From Ciceribacter sp. T2.26MG-112.2 (GTDB lineage Bacteria; Pseudomonadota; Alphaproteobacteria; Rhizobiales; Rhizobiaceae): a stretch of 64,000 bases of DNA. The position numbers and the translations under genes are program-made. Positions 16,636 to 26,012 of this stretch are shown piece by piece (within the stretch, counting starts at the first letter, position 1; every line of letters starts with the position of its first letter). The stretch lies in contig NZ_UEYQ01000014.1 of the NCBI RefSeq assembly GCF_900492205.1, positions 25,108-89,107 on the forward strand, read 5' to 3'. The notes below the pieces were generated by a model that saw only the letters and a list, made by a program, of their open reading frames with translations, had not been told where the DNA came from and ran no database searches.

Positions 16636-18551
16636 GCCGCCTTCGGTTCGACGAACATGCGGCCCTTCATTTCCATGTGCATGGCATGGCAGAACCACGA
16701 GCAGTAGTACCACCAGACGCCCGGCTTGTTCGCCTTGAAGGTCACCGAGGCCGTGGCCTGCGGGGGTACTTCCATGTTGATGCCGTAGTTGATGATGGCG
16801 AAGCCATGGGTCAGGTCTTCGACTTCGTCGATGTTGGTGACATAGACCGTGACCTCGTCGCCCTGCTTGACCTGGAAGCTTTCGAGGCCGAAGGCCGGAG
16901 CGACCGAAGTCATGTAGACGCGCACCTTGTTGCCGTCGCGGATGACGGTGCTGTCGGCCATCAGGTCGACGCCGTCGGCCTTGGCCTGTGCCACCGCATC
17001 GGCGAAGAAGGGGTCCTCACGGTTCCACACGTTGACCGGGTTGATCTTCGAGGCATGGACGATGGTCGCGTCATGCGGCTCGGCAAACGACGGGCCGTCA
17101 TGAACGATGACCATCTCATCGCCGGAAATGTCGATCAACTGGTCGTTCTCCGGCTTCAGCGGGCCGACGTTCAGGTAGCGGTCCTTGGAGAACTTGTTGA
17201 GCGAGATCAGCCATTTGCCATCGGCTTCCTTGGTCTGGCCCATGGAGGTGTGGTTGTGGCCCGGCTGGTAATGGACGTCGAGCTTCTGGCGGATCGGATC
17301 GACCTTCTCGCCGGCATAGGCCTTCTTGGCGTCCTCGATGTTCCACTTGCACACCTGGCTGTCGATGAACAGCGTGGTATAGGCATTGCCCTTGCCGTCA
17401 TAGGCGGTGTGGAGCGGACCAAGGCCCAGTTCCGGCTCGGCGACGACGCAGTCGCGCGGCTGGATCTTGTCTTCGAACAGGTCGTCGAACTTGCGCACGT
17501 CGAAGACGGTGACGGTCGGCGACAGCTTGCCATTGGCCACGACGTGGATGCCGTCCGGCGCGGTGTTGATGCCGTGCGGGCTGTTGGCCACGGGGATGTA
17601 GCGGGTGTAGGGCGAGCCCTTGCGACCGTCGATGACGGGAACGCCGTTCATTTCCTTGAAGTCGCCCTTGGCAACGCCTTCTTCGATCCGCTTGAGATTG
17701 AAGACGACGATCCAGTCCTGCTCATTACCCATCATCTCGGCGAGATTGACGCCCTCTTCGGAGTTGTAGCAGGTGGCGAAGCAATATTTGCCCTGGTAGT
17801 CGGCGTCGACGTTGTCGAGGTTGCCGTCGACCATGACCTGCCAGGCGACCTTCATCGTTTCGCCGTCCACCGCGGTGAAGATGGCGTGATACTGCTTGTG
17901 ATCGTCGAGGATCTTTCCGTCGTTCGGGATCGGCACGCGGTCTTCGCCGTTGCAGAAGACATAACCGGTCTTCGGGTACTTCTGCACGCGCAGGCCATGG
18001 ACCGTGTGCTGGTTCGGCAGCTGGACAATCTTGTCGCACTTCATGACGTCGAGGCGGATACGGCAAACACGCGTATTGGCCTTGTCGTTGGCATAGAGAT
18101 AGCGGCCGTCATAGGTCCCGTCCGTCTGGGACGGATGCGGATGGTGCAGGTCGCCGTTCAGGAAGATACCGCCTTGGTCCGCCATGAATTCGCGGTCTTC
18201 CGGCAGCATGCCCTCCATCAGGACCTTGCGGCTTTCATTGGTCAGGCCCCAACCGGTGGCGCTGCAGCGGTTGAAGACCGGAATGCGCATGAGTTCGCGC
18301 ATCGACGGCAGGCCGACGACACGGACCTCGCCGCTCTGGCCGCTCGAGAAGAAGGTGTAGTATTCGTCGAGTTCGCCCGGCTTGACCTCATAGCTGTGGC
18401 CATCGGCCCCTTGGGCCAGGGCCGGCGTTGCCGAACCACCGGTGAGGCTGATGGCGCCACCGACGGTCGCCGCGCCGGCTGCGGCCACGAAAGCCGTGGA
18501 TCCCAGCATCTGGCGCCGGTTCAAGCGCATCTGGTTTTCTTCGTTTGACAT
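16632..18551 (-). CDS. nosZ: NosZ, clade I nitrous oxide reductase
   Basis: A 639-residue periplasmic multicopper enzyme reducing N2O to N2. The Tat signal contains [17 protein letters not shown] and ends near TPALA, typical of clade I. The seven-bladed propeller carries the CuZ histidines in [36 protein letters not shown] and AEPHDAT. The C-terminal cupredoxin domain has the CuA site [12 protein letters not shown]. All key ligands appear present, so the enzyme should be active. It is second gene of the operon, 24 bp after nosR. Confidence 0.97.
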   Translation of the reverse strand: MSNEENQMRLNRRQMLGSTAFVAAAGAATVGGAISLTGGSATPALAQGADGHSYEVKPGELDEYYTFFSSGQSGEVRVVGLPSMRELMRIPVFNRCSATGWGLTNESRKVLMEGMLPEDREFMADQGGIFLNGDLHHPHPSQTDGTYDGRYLYANDKANTRVCRIRLDVMKCDKIVQLPNQHTVHGLRVQKYPKTGYVFCNGEDRVPIPNDGKILDDHKQYHAIFTAVDGETMKVAWQVMVDGNLDNVDADYQGKYCFATCYNSEEGVNLAEMMGNEQDWIVVFNLKRIEEGVAKGDFKEMNGVPVIDGRKGSPYTRYIPVANSPHGINTAPDGIHVVANGKLSPTVTVFDVRKFDDLFEDKIQPRDCVVAEPELGLGPLHTAYDGKGNAYTTLFIDSQVCKWNIEDAKKAYAGEKVDPIRQKLDVHYQPGHNHTSMGQTKEADGKWLISLNKFSKDRYLNVGPLKPENDQLIDISGDEMVIVHDGPSFAEPHDATIVHASKINPVNVWNREDPFFADAVAQAKADGVDLMADSTVIRDGNKVRVYMTSVAPAFGLESFQVKQGDEVTVYVTNIDEVEDLTHGFAIINYGINMEVPPQATASVTFKANKPGVWWYYCSWFCHAMHMEMKGRMFVEPKAA

Positions 18552-18575
18552 GATTGCCTCTCCTTGGCTGGTTGA

Positions 18576-20885
18576 TCACGCAGGCTGTTCGGACGCGCCG
18601 TCGGCTTTGCCGATCGGTGCGCCATTGTGGGTGACGGCGACCTTCGGCGGGATGTCTCCCCGCGTGGCCGGCGTCGAAAGGGCCATGAATTTTTCCCGCT
18701 TCAGCCGCACCTGGATCATGTGCGGACAGCGGTGGTCGTCATGATAGAGTTCCTGGCAGTGCATGCAGTAGATGCACTCGTTGACATTGATCTGCCCCTC
18801 CGGATGGATCGACTGGACGGGACATTCCTTGGCGCAGCGCTGGCACGGCGAGCCGCATTCCGGATAGCGCTTCAGCCATTCGAACATGCGGATGCGACCG
18901 GGGATGGCGAGCGCCGCACCGAGCGGGCACAGATAGCGGCAATAGAAGCGCTCGATGAACAGGCCGGCCGACAGCATGGTCAGCGCGAAGATGACGAAGG
19001 GCCATTCGCGGGCGAACTTCAGAACGATCGCGGTCTTGAACGGCTCGACCTCGGAGAACATTTCGGCGAGCGCCAGCGAATAGAGGGACAGTCCGAACAG
19101 GCCGAGGAAGATCATGTATTTGATCGGCCAGAGGCGTTCGTGAAGGCCCCAGGGCAGGCGAACCTGCGGCACCTTCAGCCATTGCGCCAGATTGTTCGTC
19201 AGTTCCTGAAGCGCGCCGAATGGGCAGAGCCAGCCGCAGAACGGCCCGCGCCCCCAGAACAGGAGGCCGGCGGCGACCGCGGCCCAGAGAATGAAGATCA
19301 GCGGCGCCGACAGGAAGAATTCCCAGTTGAAGCCGGTGATCAGCGAGTTGACGAAGGTCAGCACATTGACCACCGACAACTGCGCATTGGCATACCAGCC
19401 GAGCCAGACGAGCGTGAACAGCAGATAGCCGCGGCGCACCCAGGCAAACAGCACCGGACGCTTCACCAGCCAGTCCTGGAAGAAGAAGATGGCGGTCAGC
19501 ACCAGCAGCGCGGCGATGGTGATGCCGATATTGATGCGGTTCATGTCCCACATGCGCATCCACAGCGGCTGGCCGTCGGCGATCTGCTGGTCGGTCAACT
19601 GGTCGCTGCCGGTGCCTGTTGCCGGAGCAGCCGGTACCGCAGGGGTCGGCGATTGCGCCGCGGCAGGGATCTGCTCGATCGTCACATATTTGTCGGGCAG
19701 GATGTAGGACAGGTTATAGGGCAGAATGGACTTGTCGCGTCCCTGGGCATTGCGCTGCACCAGCATCTGCAATTCGAACGGCTGGGTGACGTCGAAGGCG
19801 AATTCGGCGGGCACGACAAAGAGCGCGATCTCGCGCAGGCGCGGCGCGCCGTCGGCGGCGAGCGCCGGCAGGCGGGTATGGTCCCGGTCGCGGAAACGCA
19901 CGCCCTGGCCGTTCTGCAAGAGTTCGATGCGGTCGAAGATCCCGCCGCGCACATAGCCCGAGCCCTTGAACGAATAGGCGCCGTCGCCGGCAACCAGAAG
20001 GGCCGTCTGTCCCGGCTTCAGCCGCGATGCCAGCCGGTCATAGGCGGCGTCGCCGAGCAGGGTCCGGCCGATGGTCGGCACGCTGACCGGGGCGAGGTAG
20101 AGATCGATGAAGCGGTCGCCCGGCGTCTTGGTCTCCGGCTTGTCGGCGGCAATCGTCTGGCCGGCCTGCCGGAAGGCCTCGGACACTTCGCCGACCGTCA
20201 TGCGCAGGCTGCGCACCGAGCCGTCGCCCAGAAGCGTCTGCCAGTCGCTGGTTTCGGTCTTCGACAGGTCGAGCTTGCGGGTCTCGGTCGCGGCGGCAAC
20301 GCCCGTCGCCAGGTCCACGCCCAGGCGATTGCTGCGGATCAGCTGGACGGCGGCGCGCGACACGCTGTCGCCCATGACCAGCACGGTGACGGTTGCGCCG
20401 CTGACGATGTCGACCTGCGGCGGGCGCTCGGCGCCCGAGGCGACGCGGCCCATGTCCTTGTCGATGAGCGCGTTCATCGAGGCGACGACCTTTTCCTCCG
20501 GAATGCCGATCAGCACGATCGGCTCCTTGTGGTCGACCAGCTTGAAGCCGCGAATCACGCCCTTGGGATCGATGCCGACGACGATATGGATCGGCTTGCC
20601 GGAATAGCCGATCGAACTGGAGAAGTCGGAATTGAGATAGGCATAGCCGAGCAGTTCGTCGCCGCGCATGACCGGCGCGATCGGCGGGTCGCCGCTCAAC
20701 TCGCCGAATCGGTCGGCGCCGTCGAACAGTTCAGAGGGCTCGACCTTCTCCAGATAGGTGGCGAGCTGGCCGGCGGCATGGCCGGAAGAGGCGTAGGAAA
20801 GGGCGGCAATGAAGGCGATCACGAGGATTGCGAGCCAGGCCGGGAGCGAAGGAATACGGTGCTGAAGTGTCGCGCTCTTTGTCAT
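18576..20885 (-). CDS. nosR: NosR, flavin/iron-sulfur membrane electron donor and regulator of N2O reduction
   Basis: A 769-residue membrane protein. An N-terminal signal helix leads to a periplasmic FMN-binding domain with the flavinylation motif DIVSGATVTV (about residues 158-170). About five membrane helices follow, with CGWLCPFG and CRYLCPLG. The C-terminus carries cysteine clusters CGSPCQRCAKECP and CIYCMHC for [4Fe-4S] centres. It passes electrons toward NosZ and is needed for nos expression. First gene of the operon; the FNR-type box at 20956-20969 lies about 70-85 bp before its ATG. Confidence 0.95.
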   Translation of the reverse strand: MTKSATLQHRIPSLPAWLAILVIAFIAALSYASSGHAAGQLATYLEKVEPSELFDGADRFGELSGDPPIAPVMRGDELLGYAYLNSDFSSSIGYSGKPIHIVVGIDPKGVIRGFKLVDHKEPIVLIGIPEEKVVASMNALIDKDMGRVASGAERPPQVDIVSGATVTVLVMGDSVSRAAVQLIRSNRLGVDLATGVAAATETRKLDLSKTETSDWQTLLGDGSVRSLRMTVGEVSEAFRQAGQTIAADKPETKTPGDRFIDLYLAPVSVPTIGRTLLGDAAYDRLASRLKPGQTALLVAGDGAYSFKGSGYVRGGIFDRIELLQNGQGVRFRDRDHTRLPALAADGAPRLREIALFVVPAEFAFDVTQPFELQMLVQRNAQGRDKSILPYNLSYILPDKYVTIEQIPAAAQSPTPAVPAAPATGTGSDQLTDQQIADGQPLWMRMWDMNRINIGITIAALLVLTAIFFFQDWLVKRPVLFAWVRRGYLLFTLVWLGWYANAQLSVVNVLTFVNSLITGFNWEFFLSAPLIFILWAAVAAGLLFWGRGPFCGWLCPFGALQELTNNLAQWLKVPQVRLPWGLHERLWPIKYMIFLGLFGLSLYSLALAEMFSEVEPFKTAIVLKFAREWPFVIFALTMLSAGLFIERFYCRYLCPLGAALAIPGRIRMFEWLKRYPECGSPCQRCAKECPVQSIHPEGQINVNECIYCMHCQELYHDDHRCPHMIQVRLKREKFMALSTPATRGDIPPKVAVTHNGAPIGKADGASEQPA

Positions 20886-20955
20886 CGGCCTCGTCTTTTT
20901 CTTCGGGGTGCCCGTGCGGTAACGCTGTGTTTATTCAGCCTAATGCAAAAACTCG

Positions 20956-20969
20956 TTGATTCAAATCAA
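20956..20969. promoter_or_regulatory. FNR/FixK/NnrR-type box TTGATTCAAATCAA
   Basis: A perfect TTGAT-N4-ATCAA palindrome sits in the divergent spacer between nosR (minus) and the ferritin-like gene (plus). It is centred about 77 bp from the nosR ATG and about 80 bp from the ferritin-like ATG. It should bind an anaerobic or NO-responsive Crp/Fnr regulator and could activate either or both genes. Confidence 0.85.
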
Positions 20970-21042
20970 ATATACAAAAGGTATCTTTTCGGCATAATGA
21001 CAGAGGCCGAGTGAGGCCTTGAGACCGATCCGGGGGAGTGCC

Positions 21043-21879
21043 ATGAGGGACAGCAGAGACGAGCCTTGGGCAGTCGAGACGATGGACGAGCTCCTGGCGC
21101 TCGCAAGAGCGATGGAGCAGGAGGCAATCGCCGGCTATGTGGCGCTTGCCGAGCGCATGCGACACGAGAACCGCCCCGATCTGGCTGCCGTCTTCGAGAG
21201 GCTGGTGGCGGAGGAGGAGGGCCATCTCGGGGCTGTCGACCGCTGGATCGAGCAATCGACCGTCGCCGTCCCGCCGCCGGTCGCCCTGCAGGAGCCGATG
21301 TTCGACGATGAGGGCGCAGCCTTCGTCGCCCCTGAACTCCTCAATTCCTACCGCGCCTTTTCCATGGCGGTGCGCAACGAGGAACGCGCCTTCGTCTTCT
21401 GGAGCTATGTCTCGGCCCATGCGCCGTCCGAGGAGATCCGCCAGGCGGCCGACCGCATGGCCCGCGAGGAGCTCGGCCATGTCGCCACCTTGCGGCGTGA
21501 GCGGCGGCGAGCTTTCCACGATCTGCGCCGTTCCGGCGCAAGCCCGGTACGCGGCGAAATCGCCGCCCTCGAGCTTCGCCTGTCGGATCATCTCGAGGCG
21601 CGGGCGCTCCGGGCTGCGGGCAAGGAGGCCGAGCGGTTTCGCGCCCTGGCCGAGGCGGCGCAGGCTCGAAGTGCGGCGGCCGTGGCGAGACCCTTCGGCA
21701 GGTCGGCAGTGCTGGATGCCGTACCGGAAGGGGCGGACGCAAAGCTGGTGCCGCTGTGCGAGCTGTTGCTCGACTGTTATCTCGATCTCGCCGAGCGGGA
21801 AAAGGAAGAGGACGGGCGGTTAAGGGCCCAGGCTTGCGCCGGCGAGATGATCGCCTGCCTGCAGGCCGTCAGGCAATAG
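21043..21879 (+). CDS. Ferritin-like / rubrerythrin-fold diiron protein divergent from nosR
   Basis: A 278-residue soluble protein whose first ~150 residues form a ferritin-like four-helix bundle. The diiron set reads E27, E58-x2-H61, E113 and E143-x2-H146 (EEEGH, NEER and EELGH segments), so an iron site is expected. The remaining ~120 residues are a helical, alanine- and arginine-rich domain I do not recognise, with a C-terminal Cys pair region. The ATG at 21043 has GGGGGAG upstream and is preferred over TTG 21019. Divergence from nosR across an FNR box suggests expression under denitrifying conditions, perhaps in iron handling or peroxide/NO defence (inference). Confidence 0.8.
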   Translation: MRDSRDEPWAVETMDELLALARAMEQEAIAGYVALAERMRHENRPDLAAVFERLVAEEEGHLGAVDRWIEQSTVAVPPPVALQEPMFDDEGAAFVAPELLNSYRAFSMAVRNEERAFVFWSYVSAHAPSEEIRQAADRMAREELGHVATLRRERRRAFHDLRRSGASPVRGEIAALELRLSDHLEARALRAAGKEAERFRALAEAAQARSAAAVARPFGRSAVLDAVPEGADAKLVPLCELLLDCYLDLAEREKEEDGRLRAQACAGEMIACLQAVRQ

Positions 21880-21966
21880 GCCGGGATACGGCTCTATCTG
21901 GATCGGCGCCAGCCATCTGCGACGCCGACCGGTCCCGGCAAAGGCAGTGCCGGCAGGTTGAAGATC

Positions 21967-22395
21967 TTATGCCGCCCTGGCGAAGCCGAAATCCTCGGGC
22001 CTGAGGACCAGTTCGGCAAGCGTATGGCGATCGAGGACCTTGAGGAAGGCGCCGAGGGCCTCGCCCAGCACGCCGCGCAGCCGGCAAGCCGGCGTGATGC
22101 GGCACTGGTTGCCGGATCCCATGCATTCGACGATGGCGAAATCGCTTTCCGTGGCCCGCACGACGGCGCCGATGGTGATGCTTTCGGCGGGCCGCGCCAG
22201 GGTGAGACCGCCGCCGCGCCCGCGCGCCGCCTTGAGAAAGCCCTCGCGCACCAGCAGCTGTGCCACCTTCATCAGATGGGCGCGTGAAATGTCGAAGGCT
22301 CGGGCCGTTTCTTCGATCGTGATGCGCCGCTCGCCATTGGCGGCTGCCATCATCATCAGCCGCAGGCCATAGTCGGAAAACCGTGTCAGTTGCAT
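21967..22395 (-). CDS. nsrR: NsrR-type Rrf2 regulator (nitric-oxide sensing)
   Basis: A 142-residue Rrf2 regulator starting MQLTRFSDYGLRLMM, with winged helix and the cluster cysteines C91, C98 and C104 (ECMGSGNQC...AC), the NsrR spacing that ligates an NO-sensitive Fe-S cluster. The start at 22395 is chosen because it aligns residue for residue with the paralogue at 44260; an upstream ATG at 22419 adds eight residues. Convergent with the ferritin-like gene. A consensus promoter and an overlapping palindrome (22447-22481) suggest autoregulation. Confidence 0.85.
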   Translation of the reverse strand: MQLTRFSDYGLRLMMMAAANGERRITIEETARAFDISRAHLMKVAQLLVREGFLKAARGRGGGLTLARPAESITIGAVVRATESDFAIVECMGSGNQCRITPACRLRGVLGEALGAFLKVLDRHTLAELVLRPEDFGFARAA

Positions 22396-22446
22396 CGCGC
22401 TGTCAAAGCCGTCTGTCATGACGCGGTCACAGGATTGTGCCGTGCA

Positions 22447-22481
22447 GCAAATATATACGGTTCGCTATGCTTGCTTGTCAA
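22447..22481 (-). promoter_or_regulatory. nsrR promoter with overlapping palindrome
   Basis: On the minus strand TTGACA (22481-22476) and TATATA (22457-22452) are separated by 18 bp, a near-consensus promoter. An imperfect palindrome GCAAATATA-N10-TATGCTTGC (22447-22474) covers the -10 and spacer. Its half-sites resemble those at 43672-43700 (AAnATAG core), so it may be the NsrR operator. Confidence 0.6.
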
Positions 22482-22500
22482 ATGGCGCAAGTGCCGTCCA

Positions 22501-23388
22501 TCAGGGGCGCGCTGTCAGCAGAGCGTTTTCATTCGCGTATTTCTCTGAAAATTTGAGCCGCATCTCATCATCAAGTACCTTGACCGGACGCCCGGCGAGG
22601 CCGGAGAACACATCATCCAATTTGAGACGCAGAAGATAGCGCTCTCTGTCGTTGGGGAGCAGAGGCATGACATGACGAGCTATCTCCAGTGCTTCCTTTG
22701 GCCAGGATTCGTTGCGCCGTGGTATCGATAGGGGATCAATTCTGCCCGTGTATCCATACGCGCTGAACAGTGCTCGAAAAAACTCCTTATGTGTTTCGGC
22801 GGTTGATCCATACTGTAAAACCATGACATTGGCGGCGCCAAAGTGCTGCCTCATGGTGTCCACTATGGGACGCCAGGAAAGATCGGCAGTTGCAGCCCAA
22901 TTTCGGAAATGATCTGGATCGGGAACATGGCCGAGCTTGTGGAGTTGCAAATACCAGGAGTTCAGAAAGTCCCACTGGTCCCGGATGGTAAAAACAATCA
23001 ATGTGGGTAAGTCGTTGAGGAATTCTGCAAGCGCACTTAATGATGCTCGCGCGCCTGGATACAGAATTCCCTTGGTCTCGTCATATGGCTCACCCAGAAA
23101 TATCTCCCAGGGAATAAGAAGAGACCGGATATCCCCTCGAGAGAATATCTTACGTGTATTCTCAATGACTAGTTTACAACGGGCTTCGCGGGAATCAAAT
23201 CGGCCTTCCCCTCGCGCCTCAGCCGTCAAATCCCTCAGCGTTCTGTAGGTGGAAAATGGTTTAGTCGTATGTCCAACGTAGACTATTCCGTCCGCTCGGA
23301 GCGTGTTCGCTTCCAAAGTGCAATACTCTTGTATCGCCGTGGTGGCGGTCTTGTGGGCTCCCAGATGGAGTACGATCTTCCCCGTCAT
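22501..23388 (-). CDS. Sulfotransferase-like P-loop protein
   Basis: A 295-residue protein beginning MTGKIVLHLGAHKTATT. The HLGAHKTATT segment is the PAPS-binding-loop-like motif of rhizobial sulfotransferase-family proteins. Central FTIRDQWDFLNSWYLQLHK resembles the 3'-phosphate-binding region. Substrate unknown (surface carbohydrate likely for the family). ATG 23388 has AAGGA upstream; a TTG lies 24 bp before. Its base composition is clearly AT-richer than the flanks, suggesting horizontal acquisition. A second LGAHKT protein is encoded at 45186, likewise near an NsrR-type gene. Confidence 0.65.
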   Translation of the reverse strand: MTGKIVLHLGAHKTATTAIQEYCTLEANTLRADGIVYVGHTTKPFSTYRTLRDLTAEARGEGRFDSREARCKLVIENTRKIFSRGDIRSLLIPWEIFLGEPYDETKGILYPGARASLSALAEFLNDLPTLIVFTIRDQWDFLNSWYLQLHKLGHVPDPDHFRNWAATADLSWRPIVDTMRQHFGAANVMVLQYGSTAETHKEFFRALFSAYGYTGRIDPLSIPRRNESWPKEALEIARHVMPLLPNDRERYLLRLKLDDVFSGLAGRPVKVLDDEMRLKFSEKYANENALLTARP

Positions 23389-23679
23389 GGGTGTCCTTGG
23401 CGCAGCAATCAACTCCGCACCTTATATTGCCGGGGACATGGGCATTCAAGCCATGTTGCCAAAGAACCGAGAGACAAAGGGGTGACCATATTATGGGAAT
23501 TCCTTGTCGTTGTTTTCGTTTTTCGCGGATGCTCAAATTTCGGGGCACGTGCCGAGCAAACCGGACCGTTGATGCTGCGTGCGGGCGTCGCCTTCGATGC
23601 ATAGGTTTAGTGAGAAGGCAAAGGTCGCGACGCTGAACGGCCGTTCCACCTGCGTTACGGGTGATCGGCTGCCCCCTGA

Positions 23680-24000
23680 CTATTGACAGCGGCCGGGAAT
23701 ATCCAGCCTATAGGTCGTCTTGCCCGGTCCCTCGGGCAAGATCGGGATCAGATAGACCGTGAGATCGCACTCCTGGGTGCGGACCTGCCATTCGCTGGCT
23801 CCGTCCCCGCGCGTGCCGGTGTTGGCAATCGACCCGACCGGCGCCTGGCCGACGGCATCCGCCACCAGGCTGCTGGAGAGGATCGTCGTGATCTTTTCCG
23901 CGCTGTCGTAAAAGCCGGAAAGCGCCGCCATGGCGGGCGAGGCGAGAGCGGCAAGGAAGAGAGCCCTGAAGACGAGGCCGGCGCCGGTGATGTGCTTCAT
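23680..24000 (-). CDS. Small exported protein of unknown function
   Basis: A 106-residue protein with a clear signal peptide (KHITGAGLVFRALFLAALA then SPAMA). The mature part of about 80 residues includes two cysteines (TQECD and PGRCQ) that could form a disulfide in the periplasm. The ribosome site AAGGAAGGA precedes ATG 24000. No family is recognised. It stands alone between the sulfotransferase-like gene and a DUF2798 gene. Confidence 0.6.
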   Translation of the reverse strand: MKHITGAGLVFRALFLAALASPAMAALSGFYDSAEKITTILSSSLVADAVGQAPVGSIANTGTRGDGASEWQVRTQECDLTVYLIPILPEGPGKTTYRLDIPGRCQ

Positions 24001-24272
24001 GCTTGTCCTTCCTTGAGGTCGGCTCAGTTTTCCATGCGCTTGCCGATTGGACAAGTGCAGAAAGCGAGTGCCGCAGGCCGAACTTGACTTCGTGGCCACC
24101 TGCTTTATTCAGGCGCTTGCCGAAAAAATTCGAGGCCGGTTTGGTTATTCCGGTCCCCGCCTTGCGGGATAAAGTCGCATCTCGCGAACCCACGGCACCA
24201 ATCCTAATCCAGGGTGGTGCCGTGACGGGTTTTGGCTCCTGTCACGCTCGACCCTTAGACAGTGAGACCCTT

Positions 24273-24512
24273 ATGCTCGACAAGAAAACCCTGCTGCTTG
24301 CCCAGATCTTTATGACCTTCATGATGGCTTTCTCCATGTCCGGGATCATGTCGTTGATCGCCTTGGGCCCTACCGCCGAATGGCTCCATGTCTGGCCTCG
24401 GCAGTTTGCCATGGCCTGGCCGATTGCCTTCGTCCTGACGATGTTCGTCAGCAGGATCGGCTTTGGTCTGGCCGTGCGGATCCGCGGAAGGAAGTCGATC
24501 TCGGGCGAGTAG
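24273..24512 (+). CDS. DUF2798 small membrane protein
   Basis: A 79-residue protein with two predicted membrane helices (LLAQIFMTFMMAFSMSGIMS and AWPIAFVLTMFVSRIGFGLA), matching the DUF2798 pattern including the central WPRQF motif. The function of the family is unknown. The start at 24273 gives a full-length member; the longer open frame upstream has no family resemblance. Confidence 0.75.
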   Translation: MLDKKTLLLAQIFMTFMMAFSMSGIMSLIALGPTAEWLHVWPRQFAMAWPIAFVLTMFVSRIGFGLAVRIRGRKSISGE

Positions 24513-24602
24513 GGCGCCGATCCCAAGGTCTGCCCCGCACCCGCAGGCAAAGCAAGACGCGCCGGCGCTCGCAGGCGGAACCGCGCAGGACCGATGGGCC
24601 GG

Positions 24603-24623
24603 CCACGGCCTGTCGGGCCGTGG
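24603..24623. terminator. Possible terminator hairpin between DUF2798 and RTX genes
   Basis: An 8-bp stem CCACGGCC/GGCCGTGG with a five-base loop lies between the convergent genes. No U-tract follows on either strand, so the call is tentative. Confidence 0.4.
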
Positions 24624-24648
24624 TCTCGCGTACAGGTAGGGGTGTCGC

Positions 24649-25995
24649 TCAAATCACCGAGAAGTCGAGGGAGGTGAGCGCGAGCCCCGCGTTGAGATCG
24701 GCGATCAGGACGCGCCCGCCGGCGGCATTGCCATTGCTGTCGTAATACAGCATGCCAGTGTCCGTTTCGTAGATCAGCCGGTCGCTGGCATCCGCCGCCA
24801 GCCCGCTCGCATTGGCGACGAAGGCTGTCGAGGCAAGCGCTCCGGTTGCGGTGAGTGCCGTGAAGATCGCGTTTTCCAGCCAGATCGTGTCGTCGGCCAC
24901 GTTGAAATCGATGATCGTATCGACATTGGTCGTGGCGTTCGGCGCCGAATTGAAGACGAAGACATCTCGGCCGGTGCCGCCGATCAGCGTGTCATTGCCG
25001 GTCCCGCCCAGAAGCCGATCGTTTCCCGTCCCGCCGTTCAACTCGTCGTTGCCGGCCCGGCCGTCGAGAATGTCATTACCGCCTTCGCCGCGAAGTCGGT
25101 TTGCCACGGCGCTGCCCGTCAGGCGGTCGACATATTGGGTGCCGCGCACCGCTTCGATGCTGATCAGCGTGTCGGTCCGCCCGAAACCGTCGATCGCCGT
25201 GCCGGCGGTCAAATCGACGGTGACGCCAGCCCGCCCGCCGTGATTGACGTCACGATGGAAGCGAACCTCGTCGAACCCGCCGCCGCCGTTGATCCGGTCA
25301 CGGCCACCCAGCCCCATGAATTGCTCGTTGGCGGCGGACCCGGTCATCGTGTCGGCGAACTGGGTGCCGCGGAAGGACTCGAAACTGGTGAAGGTTTCGG
25401 CGTTGCCATAGGCGTCGGTGACAGTCCCGGCCGCTGCGTTGAGGACGATGCCGCGCACGGCGTTGGGATCCTGATAAGCGCGCGAAAAGCTCAACTGGTC
25501 GAAACCGGCGCCGCCGTTCAATACGTCTCGCCCCGCCCCGCCGTCGATATAGTCGTCGCCGCCGCCGCCGTTGATGGTGTCATTGCCCCCGTAGCCGTAC
25601 ATGTCGTCGGAGCCGGATGACCCGTTCAGGGTGTCGTTCCCGCGCAGCAGCCACTGGCCCAACCTGTATCCGTCGAAAGCGTCGTAGCCATCGAGGAACA
25701 GTGCGGTCGCCAGGCTCAGGCTCATCGTCCGCAGGACGGTCGTTCCGTTGGTGTCGAGAATCTGCAGGCTGGTAATGGTGCCCGTCTCGCCAAGCTCGCC
25801 GCCGACGGCGGTGAAGCCTGTCCCGACAAGCCTGACATAGAGGCCGTTATCGAGCCTGTATCGGACGGAGGTCGCAGTCACGCTTCCGACCTGCGTCGCA
25901 TTGCCTCCATCGCCCAGAAGATCGTCAAACGAAGGATTGTAATCCAGGCCGAACGGATAGATTCCACCCGGAAAGAAATAACTGACGGTCGCCAT
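24649..25995 (-). CDS. RTX-type calcium-binding protein (type I secreted)
   Basis: A 448-residue protein with several GGxGxDxUx nonapeptide blocks (GGNDTINGGGGDDYIDGGAG and GGTGNDRLLGGTGNDTLIGG are the clearest). These fold into Ca2+-binding beta-rolls. Two intervening units with EVRFHRDVNHGGRAG-like and FRGTQFADTMTGSAANEQ segments look like internal duplications. There is no N-terminal signal peptide; the non-acidic hydrophobic C-terminus ending LTSLDFSVI fits a type I secretion signal. The secretion ABC/MFP genes are not in the window. It could be an adhesin or matrix protein; no catalytic domain is seen. Confidence 0.85.
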   Translation of the reverse strand: MATVSYFFPGGIYPFGLDYNPSFDDLLGDGGNATQVGSVTATSVRYRLDNGLYVRLVGTGFTAVGGELGETGTITSLQILDTNGTTVLRTMSLSLATALFLDGYDAFDGYRLGQWLLRGNDTLNGSSGSDDMYGYGGNDTINGGGGDDYIDGGAGRDVLNGGAGFDQLSFSRAYQDPNAVRGIVLNAAAGTVTDAYGNAETFTSFESFRGTQFADTMTGSAANEQFMGLGGRDRINGGGGFDEVRFHRDVNHGGRAGVTVDLTAGTAIDGFGRTDTLISIEAVRGTQYVDRLTGSAVANRLRGEGGNDILDGRAGNDELNGGTGNDRLLGGTGNDTLIGGTGRDVFVFNSAPNATTNVDTIIDFNVADDTIWLENAIFTALTATGALASTAFVANASGLAADASDRLIYETDTGMLYYDSNGNAAGGRVLIADLNAGLALTSLDFSVI

Positions 25996-26012
25996 CGCGC
26001 TTCCCCTCTTGA

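Noticed and set aside
20900..20925. GTGCCCGTGCGGTAAC before nosR as a third copy of the HxlR-linked block
   Set aside because: Only about 13 of 17 bases match the end of the block, and the inverted repeat GGAAC/GTTCC is absent, so it is probably chance.
16524..21014. Very long plus-strand frames (674 and 795 codons) across nosZ and nosR
   Set aside because: They are antisense to nosZ and nosR, whose motifs are complete; the frames are low-complexity and lack start signals.
24960..25640. Regularly repeated DNA that could be mistaken for a repeat array
   Set aside because: The periodicity comes from RTX nonapeptide codons inside an open gene, without uniform spacers, so it is neither a CRISPR array nor a satellite.
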